From positions 1 to 12,806 of the forward strand of contig JALKBU010001309.1 in the NCBI GenBank assembly GCA_023091735.1: a stretch of 12,806 nt of DNA. Reading direction: 5' to 3'. This document shows, piece after piece, positions 1-7,989 of the stretch (position 1 is its first letter; every line of letters starts with the position of its first letter). The stretch is from Trichomonas tenax (lineage: Eukaryota; Parabasalia; Trichomonadida; Trichomonadidae). A program made the position numbers and the translations under genes. Under the pieces are notes generated by a model. It worked only from the letters and a program-made list of their open reading frames with translations, was not told the origin of the DNA and ran no database searches.

Positions 1-132
1 CGTGCAATCTGTAAGACTCAAGCATGGATACGGAAATATACATTTTCCGGAGTTGCAAACTGGAGTTTGGTAAGGAAGGGCATATTCGGGCTGGCAGTAT
101 GAATAACTTCCAAAGTCAAATGCAGTTGCCAT
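1..132 (-). CDS. possible 5' end of a gene running off the left edge (uncertain)
   Basis: On the minus strand an ATG at 132, directly preceded by an in-frame TGA, opens a frame of 44 codons that reaches the window edge without a stop. The translation is Cys- and Pro/Tyr-rich (ending VCNSGKCIFPYPCLSLTDCT), and the stretch is less AT-rich than the DNA to its right. I do not recognise a family. A second frame, starting at an ATG on the minus strand near 150, also looks protein-like (it includes LHLTLEVIHTASPNMPF) but stops at about 21. The two overlapping frames cannot both be real, and this may be another decayed coding stretch. Whether it is a gene depends on sequence left of position 1. Confidence 0.2.
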   Translation of the reverse strand, partial: MATAFDFGSYSYCQPEYALPYQTPVCNSGKCIFPYPCLSLTDCT

Positions 133-340
133 TCATTATTTTGTTTCATAAAATCAATACAAAGTCATATTTGTGGCACTTTTTAATATAACCACCGAAA
201 ATTGACATTTTTAAAGTTATAAATCTTATTGGTTTTAAAACTTGAATAGTATCACAAAGAAATGTATTTTTACCTTCATTTTCAAATGGCGAAACATTCT
301 CAGATCAAATCAGATAAAACCCCCATCTTTGCTTGTTCTA

Positions 341-1099
341 TTATCTATGCCAAGAAGAATTAGCTCCAGATAAGTAAGGATAATTTTTGAAATGCATTAC
401 TGTCTGGTAAAACAATATTTTTAAATCAAAATCTCTTATCATTTGTCAATTTACAAGATATGGGAAGTTCTTTTGAATAAATCCAGGCCATTCTCTATCT
501 ATTTCATTATGCATCGATTGAAATGCGTGGAGAGGCATTTTCCAAGGATTTGAATTTTATATTGGAGAACTAATGCAAGTAATGTAAATCAATAAATGGA
601 ACGTTTTGATTTGTTGCATTTTCTACGACTCTCTGAAGTTGCTGCAGCATTAAATGTCTTAGAAACCTCAAAGAGCCGTACAATATGTAGATTTGTAAGT
701 GGAAGTCGAAAGAATTAGCTCTGTGCAAATATCGAAGGTACCAATAGTCACAAAGCCATTGAGCGCGAAGGACGGCTTCATATTTGTGTTTTGTTAACTG
801 TTGATGCCTTGATTGTGATGAAATTGTAAGAAAACCGAAGAATTTTGGAATTCTTGAAAGACAAACCACTAGCTTTTCACCGATTTGAAGGAAATATGCA
901 CTGATATCCTTCAAAATCAGTGAAAAGCTGGTGGAAAACATTCAAACAACATGTGTAACTTACATTTTTCACAATTTTTATTTGAATCATAAACAATTGA
1001 TGCATTCAAATATACAGCTAAACCACTAGCTTTTCTAAAATTATTTGTAAAATGCTCAATTTTTGCGATTTTAAATAAAATTATTAGAATTTTTGGCAA
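341..1099 (-). pseudogene. decayed unrecognised coding region, at least three frames
   Basis: The minus strand shows consecutive protein-like stretches in shifting frames. The first is a 60-codon stretch from 1099 to 917 containing ASIVYDSNKNCEKCK. The second is a 123-codon stretch from 941 to 570 rich in Leu, Tyr, Phe and His (for example LTKHKYEAVLRAQWLCDYW). The third runs from about 556 to 341, contains WKMPLHAFQSMHNEIDREWP, and is interrupted by an in-frame TGA at 446-448. None has a convincing start: there is no initiator-like element and no signal peptide. The amino acid composition is better than random AT-rich DNA would give, so I read it as a broken gene with frameshifts. I do not recognise the family. 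It could also be chance open frames around the inverted repeat at 866-934, so confidence is low. Confidence 0.3.
866..934. repeat. imperfect inverted repeat, 27/28-base arms
   Basis: The left arm at 866-892 (starting CCACTAGCTTTTCACC) and the right arm at 907-934 (reverse complement starting CCACCAGCTTTTCACT) match at about 25 of 28 positions, with one 1-base gap. They flank a 14-base spacer and could form a long hairpin. The core ACCACTAGCTTTTC occurs a third time at 1022-1035, in the same orientation as the left arm. The repeat lies inside the open frame on the minus strand at 570-941. It may be a small foldback element or a local inverted duplication. Confidence 0.6.
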
Positions 1100-1682
1100 A
1101 TTTGCATGGGCAAAATTTTAAAACATGCAGAATTATAAAATGAAATTGATAGGTTAGAATAAGTATATTATATAATATGATTTATATCAATATAACCATA
1201 GAACAATAATATAATGATGGTTGACACTACTGTACACTTATCCATATTGAATAATATGCCATTTTAGATATACTTTAAATATTGAAAAAATATCAATTAC
1301 CGACAACAATAGATGAATCATTGATATGTTGTTACAATGGTACTAAATTTTTATTTTCTAAAATATTATAGGTTAAATATGAATTATTGGAGAATATCGA
1401 AATTAGATTTCGACAAATATCAGATTTAACAAGATATAGCTATCAAATTATTTGGTTTTATAAGGCACTTGTTTGATGTATATAGATGATTCAAGAATAT
1501 ATCACATTTTTGAAAAAAAAATAATAATCAGAATTTTCGAACCTTATTTCCCAAAAAAAGTCATAAATTCTGGGGAAAATAATTGTTTTTTGTGAACCCG
1601 GAATAACACTTTGTTAAATATAATGAAAAATCAATTCTTCTTAAAACACGTAATTTTAATAACTGTGTGAAAAAACATATCA
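1100..1682. other. AT-rich intergenic stretch, no gene seen
   Basis: No protein-like frame or RNA gene is visible. It contains AT-only palindromes, for example the perfect 14-mer ATATTATATAATAT at 1165-1178. It also holds two interleaved complementary pairs at 1529-1582, described under findings. The rest is homopolymer-rich filler typical of spacers in this window. Confidence 0.6.
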
Positions 1683-2391
1683 ACTCATTATGATTCGCAG
1701 TCATTTGGATCACCAGTGATGTTTACTTATTGTAAAACATTTCGCTCTTCAAAAATTTCATGTTGCCGCTGTGAAATTATATATCAAACAATTGTTTTAT
1801 CGATTGCAAATGATAGTTCCATTTAGAATGAAAAATGTTTTGAGATGTGGAGTTTGCCAGCTTGTTTTAGTATGACGCTTTGTGACAAGATATATGAAAA
1901 CTACTTTTAACTTAATGAATCTTTCATATAGCAATAATATTAGAGGTAACCTTTTTCATTGTGGATGGCGTTCACCAGAAGTTGAAAATAAATTTTGGGG
2001 AATTACAAATAACACATGTTGTTCTATTATCGGGCATGCTGCTGTCCTCAAAGTATCTCCATTCAGTTTCATGAATTTTATTACTAACAATAATTCATAT
2101 TTTTCTTATATTGTTGGAGGTTATGTTGCTAAAGCATTTGAAATTAATACAGCAAATATATTCGCAACAAAAATTGTTACTTCATCTCAAGGTGAAACTT
2201 TGACATTAATAAATTGTGTTTATGATACAAGTTGTAATGTTCCAACAACAAATTGTATTTTTACAGATCAACAATCATTTGATCTTACATATTACTGTTC
2301 TGTTGTTTTTCCATTAATATATGCAAATCAACAGTGTTTTCAGAGGATCCATTTTAAAATGATGGTATTTATTTCGATGGAATTACTTTGA
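1683..2391 (+). pseudogene. fragment of Cys/Asn-rich surface-type protein family, copy A
   Basis: Two plus-strand frames together look like one broken protein. Frame 1 (from about 1683) contains SCCRCEIIYQ, has an in-frame TAG after a DSSI motif, then continues as NEKCFEMWS. Frame 2 is open for 169 codons (1882-2391) with short beta-strand-like units such as FMNFITNNNSYFSYIVGGY and TLTLINCVYDTSC. The alternation of short hydrophobic strands with Asn and Cys turns resembles the very large trichomonad families of predicted right-handed beta-helix or Pmp-like surface proteins. That assignment is from memory of the family style. Frame 1 aligns residue by residue with copy B at 2624, which supports shared ancestry independently. 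No start codon context, no transmembrane anchor and a nonsense codon make it a relic. Confidence 0.45.
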
Positions 2392-2623
2392 AAATGGTAG
2401 AATTTTGATAATGTAAGTATGTTACTTTTCATTTTTATTGTCGAAGGGAAAATAGTTAATTCTATTTTAGAATATTGAAATAAATACAATTTATATCTCG
2501 AATACAAAATTCCAGTTCATATCATCTATAGAGCAATCATGTATTTTTCTTCATAACAACGAAATCTTGATAGATTTAAAAACTAGTAATTTTTAAATTG
2601 TAATAAGCTTACATCTAATATAT
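2392..2623 (+). other. AT-rich spacer between fragments A and B
   Basis: No open frame of note. It lies between two plus-strand relics of the same family and may hold further eroded coding sequence that I cannot align by eye. Confidence 0.4.
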
Positions 2624-2880
2624 GTGTCGATGTTTTTTGGTGTACCAGCAAAGTTTGATATTTGCAGCACATGTTGCAATTGTGAAGCGATAGATATGGC
2701 ATCAGTCATGTCTATAGTTAATAGTGTATCATCAACAAATGAAAACTACTATGAAATGTGGAGTTTCTCAAGTTATATGACATCATATCATTTAATCGTT
2801 GCAAGAGAAAGAAAACAAAATATTATAATCTGAATGCAACATATATTACAATCCACAATGGAAAAATATTCCATCCATAG
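2624..2880 (+). pseudogene. fragment of the same Cys/Asn-rich family, copy B
   Basis: The open frame 2624-2833 encodes STCCNCEAIDMASVMSI and then NENYYEMWSFSSYMTS. Copy A has the matching series CCRCE, LSIAND-SS and NEKCFEMWS in the same order and spacing, so the two are paralogous. The same layout (paired Cys, Asp, Ser-rich strand, Tyr, then a Ser-Phe strand) is seen on the minus strand at 2823-3266. After a stop at 2831-2833 a second frame continues with LNATYITIHNGKIFHP to a stop near 2880, suggesting a frameshift. No initiator ATG or signal sequence is apparent. Function unknown; a truncated domain of a surface-type protein is the best reading. Confidence 0.4.
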
Positions 2881-3266
2881 AGGAGAACAACGCCATTTTT
2901 GACAGCAATATTTCTAGATTGAACAAAAGATGATTGCCTAACTATTTGGTAATTTCTAGCTTCATTTGAAGTCGTACTATAGCAAAATTGGCCGTGATCA
3001 AAGCTATTGCATCTTATAGAGCAAACTCTATCAAAAATTATTCGGCTATTTGGAGATTGGAAATTAACAGATCCTGATCTTTCAGTAAATGAAGAATTAA
3101 AGAAATAACAACTACCAATCAATACGGTAATGCCGCTTGCTTGAAAATTTATTGATCGATTATTTAAATTCTGGAAAATCGATAACGACATATGGTAATT
3201 AGCATTGGGTTGCTCATACTTTTGAAGATATTTGGACCTTTGATATATCGATATTTGCCTAGGCAA
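2823..3266 (-). pseudogene. inverted fragment of the same Cys/Asn-rich family, copy C
   Basis: This minus-strand open frame of 147 codons begins at a TTG rather than an ATG, so it is probably a piece of a longer gene. It shows ITVLIGSCYFFNSSFTERSG, then VCSIRCNSFDHGQFCYSTTS, then SSFVQSRNIAVKNGVVLLYG. This run of short strands, with the C-x4-C and GQFCY motifs, is typical of the beta-helix-like repeat proteins abundant in trichomonad genomes (family knowledge, not searched). The position where many members carry a glycine-glycine-alanine strand reads SGSVNF here. It converges tail to tail with copy B, and the two overlap at 2823-2880. No signal peptide or membrane anchor is present, so an expressed product is unlikely. 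Confidence 0.45.
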
Positions 3267-3423
3267 TATTGTTTTATTGCATTAAAACAAGCTTTTTCAA
3301 CCTTAAATAATACATCGCTAATTAATTTGTGACAATATTATATTAAGACTTAATCATTTATCGGACATTATATAAATCAATATAAATGGCATTTCAATTA
3401 ATATTCTAAAACTTATTGAAACA

Positions 3424-3829
3424 TTAATTCACAATCGAAAACATGCTTTTCATCTCCAAATGCAAATCAATTGGCATTTCAATGGGAAAATCACAAAAAA
3501 ATGAAGTAAAGCTAATTCTTTGATGGGCGGCATTTCTTGAGATTCTTGAGACGTTCTGTTATTGTTGGAGTATCCAGGAATAGAGCTTTATAGAACTGAG
3601 TATATGACGTTGCCTGTCCATTCCATCTCATGTATGTCGTCAATGTTCGCTCGAGATTTCTTCCGAGCTCATATGCGATGCAATCGGATTCAAGCAATAT
3701 TCCTTTGTTGATCATGTTTTCTATTGGAATCAAGAACATAAGCATTGGTGTGAAAAGGGCAAAAGAAAATATCAGTATTCCTCCCGTTTGCCTGATTTGC
3801 ATTCCTCCGAATGAAGACAATCCAAAATC
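3424..3829 (-). pseudogene. membrane-protein gene fragment, unrecognised
   Basis: The minus strand is open from about 3829 to 3512, with a usable ATG at 3802. It encodes a hydrophobic segment of about 20 residues (GGILIFSFALFTPMLMFLIP) followed by a polar part containing ESDCIAYELGRN, FYKALFLDTP and ERLKNLKK. Near 3530 a second frame takes over in a protein-like way (FTSFFCDFPIEMPIDLHLEM) and ends at TAA 3424-3426, which suggests a 1-base shift. The stretch is clearly richer in G and C than the flanks, as real genes in this window are. I do not recognise the family. One membrane segment next to a helical polar region would fit a piece of one of the multi-pass trichomonad proteins. There is no initiator-like motif upstream; the DNA upstream is an AT-only tract. 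Confidence 0.35.
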
Positions 3830-3933
3830 AAAAATAATTTTGATAATAATTATATATATTATATTATATATTTTGTTGGAACAGATGCGATAGTGTTTTG
3901 AGACACAGTTGCTTTTCTATAAAGCTCTATTCC
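3577..3933. repeat. 19-bp perfect inverted repeat (3577-3595 / 3915-3933)
   Basis: GGAATAGAGCTTTATAGAA at 3577-3595 is repeated as its exact reverse complement at 3915-3933. In both places the strand reading TTCTATAAAGC encodes FYKALF, followed by an acidic or polar run: LDTPTITERL on the minus strand and PNDESDSVLKYV on the plus strand. The similarity therefore extends as protein, which points to an inverted, diverged copy of the fragment at 3424-3829. Confidence 0.6.
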
Positions 3934-3990
3934 CGAATGACGAGAGCGACAGTGTTTTGAAATATGTAATGCAATGTAATAGTGTTTTGA
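3888..3990 (+). repeat. three copies of AGTGTTTTGA, spaced 59 and 30 bases
   Basis: AGTGTTTTGA ends at positions 3901, 3960 and 3990. Two of the copies are preceded by CGAT or CGAC and one by GTAAT. The spacings of 59 and 30 are close to multiples of 30. The copies sit just downstream of an AT-only tract (about 3845-3872). They could be the remains of a short tandem repeat. Confidence 0.5.
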
Positions 3991-4075
3991 TCTTAAAATA
4001 ATTTTGGAATATGATGTTAGTTTATTACAAAAAATAAGAAAAGAAAATATAATCATAAAACTATAAAAATAAAGA

Positions 4076-5446
4076 TCAATGTCTCCTCCTTTGTTTGATT
4101 GAAGTGAGCATCTCCTTCGCGTATTCTTGAGCCTCCGCTGTAAGTTTATCTTCGTCTTCGATTGCCTTCATGTACTCGAGCTTCTCTCTTTCTCTTTTAG
4201 CAGTTTCTCTTTCTCTCTTCTCCATCGCCTGCTTGCGCTGGAATTCTGCGAGTTCCTTGAGACCATTCATCTTCTTGACTTCGAGCTCCCATCCCTCGTT
4301 GATCTGGCGCTCAGTCTCTTCGTCCATTGGGAACACAGACTTCTTCTCTTGCCCACGCTTCTTGTTGTTCTCGATCTTCTTAACAGCATCGAGATAATCC
4401 TGTCTACGCTCTGCAGCGAGTTTCTCCTGCTTTGCTTGCATCTCGAGAGTTCTCTTGCGATCTTTCTCGAACTCGTCATATATCTGCTTCTCTTCGAACT
4501 GGTTCTGTGCAGCCTTGATTTCAGCAAGGTTCTTCGCTTCGCGTTCTATCAACGCATCAATCGCCTTCTGACGCTCCTCTCTTCGCTTCTTTTCAGAAGC
4601 GGCTCTGCGATCCTCTTCATCCATCTGCTGCTCAGCGAGTTTCATGATTCTCTCGTCCTCAGCACGCTCGATTTCAGCCTGGCGTGCGCGAATTTCTTGG
4701 ATTTGAAGATTTCGTAATTTGTTGTCTTTTTCGGCCTCACGCTGTGCCTGCTGCCTCTTTATCATCGCTATTTGCTCCTCCTCAAGTAAACGCTTCGCTT
4801 CTTGCGCGAGAAGTGCTTCATCTTCAGCTTCGCGTGCTTTTTCTTCTGCTTTGCGTCTAGAGGCCTCAGCTGCCTGGCGTTGGAACTCTTTGGCCGCGGT
4901 GGCGTTTTTACGTCTGCGTTCGATATATTCTCTCGTTTCTTTTTCTTCGGCCTCGCGAATCATCTTTCTTTCTTCTTCGATTTCCATGTCCTCTCTGAGC
5001 TGTTCTGCCTCTTTTCGACGTTCCTTTGCACGGATTTGGCGCTGTCTCTCTTTAACGACTTCATGTAATAAAATTTGTGCGTGAACAGCGCGAATTTCGG
5101 GTTTCTCGAGGAATGCCTTTTGTTCTGCTTCAGCGAGCTGCTTATTCTTTTTCTCTTTTTGTATTTCTCTTTCTTGTCTGTCCAATTCTTGTAATTCTTG
5201 CTCACGTTTCTCTTTTTCTCTCTGTTTGAATGTGATTCTCGCCATACGTTCGTTAGCGATCGAGTTCGTCCATCCTTTCGTCACTTGTAGCGTTTTTTCG
5301 TGGCTTTGAAGTTGTCTCGTCCTCTCCTGCTTCAATGTGTCGTCTGGTTTGCGAACAGCAGCGAGGCGCCTGATCCTCTCAACCTCCTCAGCAGAAAGGA
5401 CAATGGTGTCCTTCTGGTTTTGGAGAGTTCGAAGTTTTAAACTCAT
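4076..5446 (-). CDS. CFAP210: axonemal microtubule inner protein, CFAP210/CCDC173-like coiled coil
   Basis: This is an intact 456-residue protein that is almost entirely charged alpha-helix (Glu, Arg, Lys, Ala, Gln), of the trichohyalin/plectin-homology type. Such proteins lie as long filaments inside the B-tubule of axonemal doublet microtubules and stabilise them. The N-terminal part carries landmarks I associate with CFAP210: LSAEEVERIRR (about 18-28), KGWTNSIANERMAR (about 57-70) and VHAQILLHEVVKERQRQI (about 121-138), the last matching the family's LLLSxVMKERDxQI-like segment. A Trp-containing stretch (INEGWELEVKKM) lies near the C-terminus. No signal peptide or membrane segment is seen. 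The start is the only sensible ATG and is preceded by TTTTTCAAAAA. GC content is much higher than in the surroundings, consistent with a conserved, well-expressed gene. Related TPH proteins (CFAP45, CFAP53, MNS1) are the alternatives; the axonemal coiled-coil class is more certain than the exact orthologue. Confidence 0.75.
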   Translation of the reverse strand: MSLKLRTLQNQKDTIVLSAEEVERIRRLAAVRKPDDTLKQERTRQLQSHEKTLQVTKGWTNSIANERMARITFKQREKEKREQELQELDRQEREIQKEKKNKQLAEAEQKAFLEKPEIRAVHAQILLHEVVKERQRQIRAKERRKEAEQLREDMEIEEERKMIREAEEKETREYIERRRKNATAAKEFQRQAAEASRRKAEEKAREAEDEALLAQEAKRLLEEEQIAMIKRQQAQREAEKDNKLRNLQIQEIRARQAEIERAEDERIMKLAEQQMDEEDRRAASEKKRREERQKAIDALIEREAKNLAEIKAAQNQFEEKQIYDEFEKDRKRTLEMQAKQEKLAAERRQDYLDAVKKIENNKKRGQEKKSVFPMDEETERQINEGWELEVKKMNGLKELAEFQRKQAMEKRERETAKREREKLEYMKAIEDEDKLTAEAQEYAKEMLTSIKQRRRH

Positions 5447-5999
5447 TTTTTGAAAAATACGTTATAACTTTTTCTAACATTTTTCTTACCTTTTGAGCTT
5501 TGAAACCCTAAATATAGCTTTTTCATGTGTAATGGAATCTAAATTTTCAAATTTTGCACCTTAAATCGTTGAGATTTGAAATTTCAAAATATTTATTTGA
5601 TTTTAATTAAATAATTATGTATAATTCAATCATTCCATAGCGAATAATAATGTCTTCTTTAATAAAAATTAGACGTTATCATTTGAAATATTTGAAACAT
5701 TTTATTCATTTTAATTCAAGCATTCTAGCTTTGATATTTGATCGAAAATATCATGAATGTGGCTGATATCTGAGATATGTTGGAAGATTTCGAATCATTG
5801 AAATAGACTATATTTCTTATGTTGTATTAAAACATATTGTGTTGCTTCAATGTAATGAATATTCGAAGAAAAATTGCCAATATCTAGATTAAAAATATGT
5901 GTTATTACATTGAGCACACGATTCATGGAGTTGATCTATGATTTTGAATATTTCCATATAGTATATATAATTAGTTATGAAAATTATTATTTTATATGG
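5447..5999. other. AT-rich spacer between the coiled-coil gene and the protease relic
   Basis: No coding frame or RNA gene is seen. It contains the upstream region of the coiled-coil gene (to the right of 5446) and the downstream side of the protease relic. A short near-palindrome, GATATTTGATCGAAAATATC, lies at 5733-5752. The coiled-coil start codon has no TCA-Y-T/A element within the 20 bases before it. Confidence 0.6.
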
Positions 6000-7770
6000 T
6001 TATGGTGACATTGCGTATGCATCATCCTTTTGGCTGAAGTGCTTGTAAACGAACAATGCGATTACATCACAAATGGCAACGAAGAGAACAGCACCAACTG
6101 TAATAAGAATTATCATCAGTGTCTTCTTGTGAATCTTTTTGCTGTTGCTGTTTTCTGGCTTTGGAGGACCAATGTCTGGACCATCTTCCTCTTGGAATGA
6201 TTCATTGAGATGCTGCACATTCTTAATGAATTCTTAGTGAAATGCATGTCATAGAGTTTCAACGTTCTGCAAAAACGCTCTGGATAGGGGCACCATGAGA
6301 CAAACGAATTATTTCCTTGAGGAATATAAAATGCCTTCCCTGCATTTTCTTTCGTGCAAGTGACATTTCCTACTGTTGGAATATCGGATATTACATTGGA
6401 ATATCCATTGCATTGGTATTTGTAACAACCCCCTGATAATCCAGGAAGTGCTACAGTGTTATTTAAACATATGAAATCTGGATACTTAATGTCAGCGTAA
6501 TCATATGTTGCATCTATTCCAATTATATTTTTCTGTTTGGGATCGATAAATGATTGAAGAACTGGACATAATTTATCGGCTTCTTCTGTATCACATTTTA
6601 GAATACGTGTGTAACTTTCTCTCGGATATCCATAATCTTTGTAATCAAATAATGATAAATCAGGTTTTCATCATCATAAATGTAATTAGTTAGATATGTG
6701 AGTTGTGGTGCTCCCAGAGCAAAATTTGTAATTGGTTTTCCATCAATTGCTTCGGGATTTCCCCAAATATTTGGCTGCGCAACTGCCCAGTTAACTTTGT
6801 AGTTACCTGTGTCAAGAAGCACTGCCAAAGTGGCATCAGTTAATCTCATAAAGCTGGAACCCCGTTGTATTATCGCTCCACACATCAAATCAGAGACAAA
6901 TACACGTCCTTTCAAATGAGATAAAGCAGTGTCACTTCCACCCATTTCTTCGATCTCAATTCAAGATGGGCATGATGTTCCAGTGTCTCCTGTGAACTTT
7001 TCAACGCCATAATGGTTAATAGCATAAGTGTGAGCCATTGGTGTAACAAGGAGCATGAATTCTCTTCCTCTTCTAGTCAATTAGCAAATGATTTGATCAT
7101 AGGGCTTTGCATTTTCGTGTGGATGAAAAAATGCAAAGTTTTTAAAACCAAACCCTAAAGCATGTATCACTTCATGAAGGCAAATGTAAAAAAATCGTTT
7201 ATCAATGAATCTTCATTCTCGATACTTGTAGGTATTCTTCTGGTGTTGAGAAAACAATGCCCTTGAATTGGACGATGAAATCTGGATTCTACTTGTGCAG
7301 TTACTTCCGAAGCCATTACTGAAGGATTAGTTGGAATAATATAATGAAATTTCATATAAAAATCAGTTTGGTTAACTAAGCCAACATTGTGATTTGAATC
7401 TTCAACAAGAAAATCATATTCAAAAGTGATTATGTACAACAAGTTCATGAAGTATTTTCTCACATTCTCCAATGTTGCCTTGACCATTTTAGTTTGTTCG
7501 TTGGTTATTAAATCTTCCTCTTGGTAAATATATGGTTCGTTTTCATCATTCATGACTTCCTGACCAACATGTGTGCAGGCGTTTGGGTCTTCATCTTTGA
7601 AATCAAGATATGAATAATCAAACTTCATTCGAATATTTCCATTCGAAATTCGATTGTGCATTTCGTTTAGGAACTTCAAACGTTTTGATCGGATATTTAG
7701 ACTGAAGTCTATCATAGCCACATGTATGGACTCCTCTATGACAAATAGATGTCACTACCAGTGAGAACAT
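6000..7770 (-). pseudogene. GP63/leishmanolysin-like (M8) surface metalloprotease pseudogene, full length
   Basis: Read in successive frames the minus strand covers a whole GP63-type protease of roughly 590 codons. In order: ATG at 7770 with a short hydrophobic start; a Cys-switch-like HTCGYD; the pro/N-domain (7721-7167) with HCFLNTRRIPTSIENEDS; zinc motif HEVIHALGF with HEVIH at 7162-7176; SHLKGR with the third zinc ligand His at 6916-6918; SDLMCG as Met-turn; a Cys-rich C-terminal domain (about 6640-6230); and a transmembrane segment (6045-6119) with a short tail ending at TAA 6000-6002. Family members cleave host and parasite surface proteins. Breaks are frame changes near 7655, 7180, 6640 and 6230, plus in-frame TAA at 7081-7083 and TGA at 6961-6963. 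One frameshift falls one or two codons before the zinc motif, so no active enzyme can be made. Intact neighbouring genes argue against sequencing error. Confidence 0.85.
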
Positions 7771-7784
7771 CTTTAGTGAAATGA
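7771..7784 (-). promoter_or_regulatory. trichomonad initiator (Inr)-like element
   Basis: The minus strand reads TCATTTCACTAAAG immediately before the ATG of the GP63-like relic. It contains two overlapping matches to the trichomonad Inr consensus TCA(+1)Y(T/A): TCATT and TCACT. They would give 5' untranslated leaders of about 12 and 7 bases, within the usual short range. This supports 7770 as the original start codon and shows that the promoter outlived the reading frame. Confidence 0.6.
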
Positions 7785-7989
7785 TCGACCTGACTATTGA
7801 AATTATCTTTTCAAAGCAATTTTTGACTTCGTTAAAAAATATTTGATTTTATTCTACACCTAAAATATTATATTTTTCAGATGATAGATCATAACCGCTT
7901 TTTGGTATATTTTTACATCAATGATTCTAAAAAGACAACTTTTATCATAATATTCATAATTTTTACAAAAAAGATATATATAAAATAAA
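7785..7989. other. AT-rich spacer, 3' side of the MED14-like gene
   Basis: There is no coding frame. It holds the 5' flank of the protease relic and the 3' flank of the MED14-like gene, whose TGA stop is followed on the minus strand by TTTATTTTATATATATC. Confidence 0.5.

Noticed and set aside
2079..2100. ACTAAC resembling the trichomonad intron branch-point motif
   Set aside because: The full 3' motif ACTAACACACAG is absent and no GTATGT-type donor pairs with it; it lies inside an open frame.
3630..4056. Plus-strand frame 3630-3893 and minus-strand frame 3859-4056
   Set aside because: The first is opposite the better-supported membrane fragment and runs into the AT-only tract. The second is largely the translation of the AGTGTTTTGA repeats.
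4127..5084. Long plus-strand open frames rich in Ser, Leu and Phe opposite the coiled-coil gene
   Set aside because: They are antisense shadows: Glu/Lys/Arg-rich coding with GC-biased third positions reads as Ser/Leu/Phe on the other strand and leaves few stops.
6000..7721. Treating the three open pieces of the protease as separate small genes
   Set aside because: They are consecutive parts of one protein in family order, start at GTG or internal codons, and are separated by frameshifts or stops.
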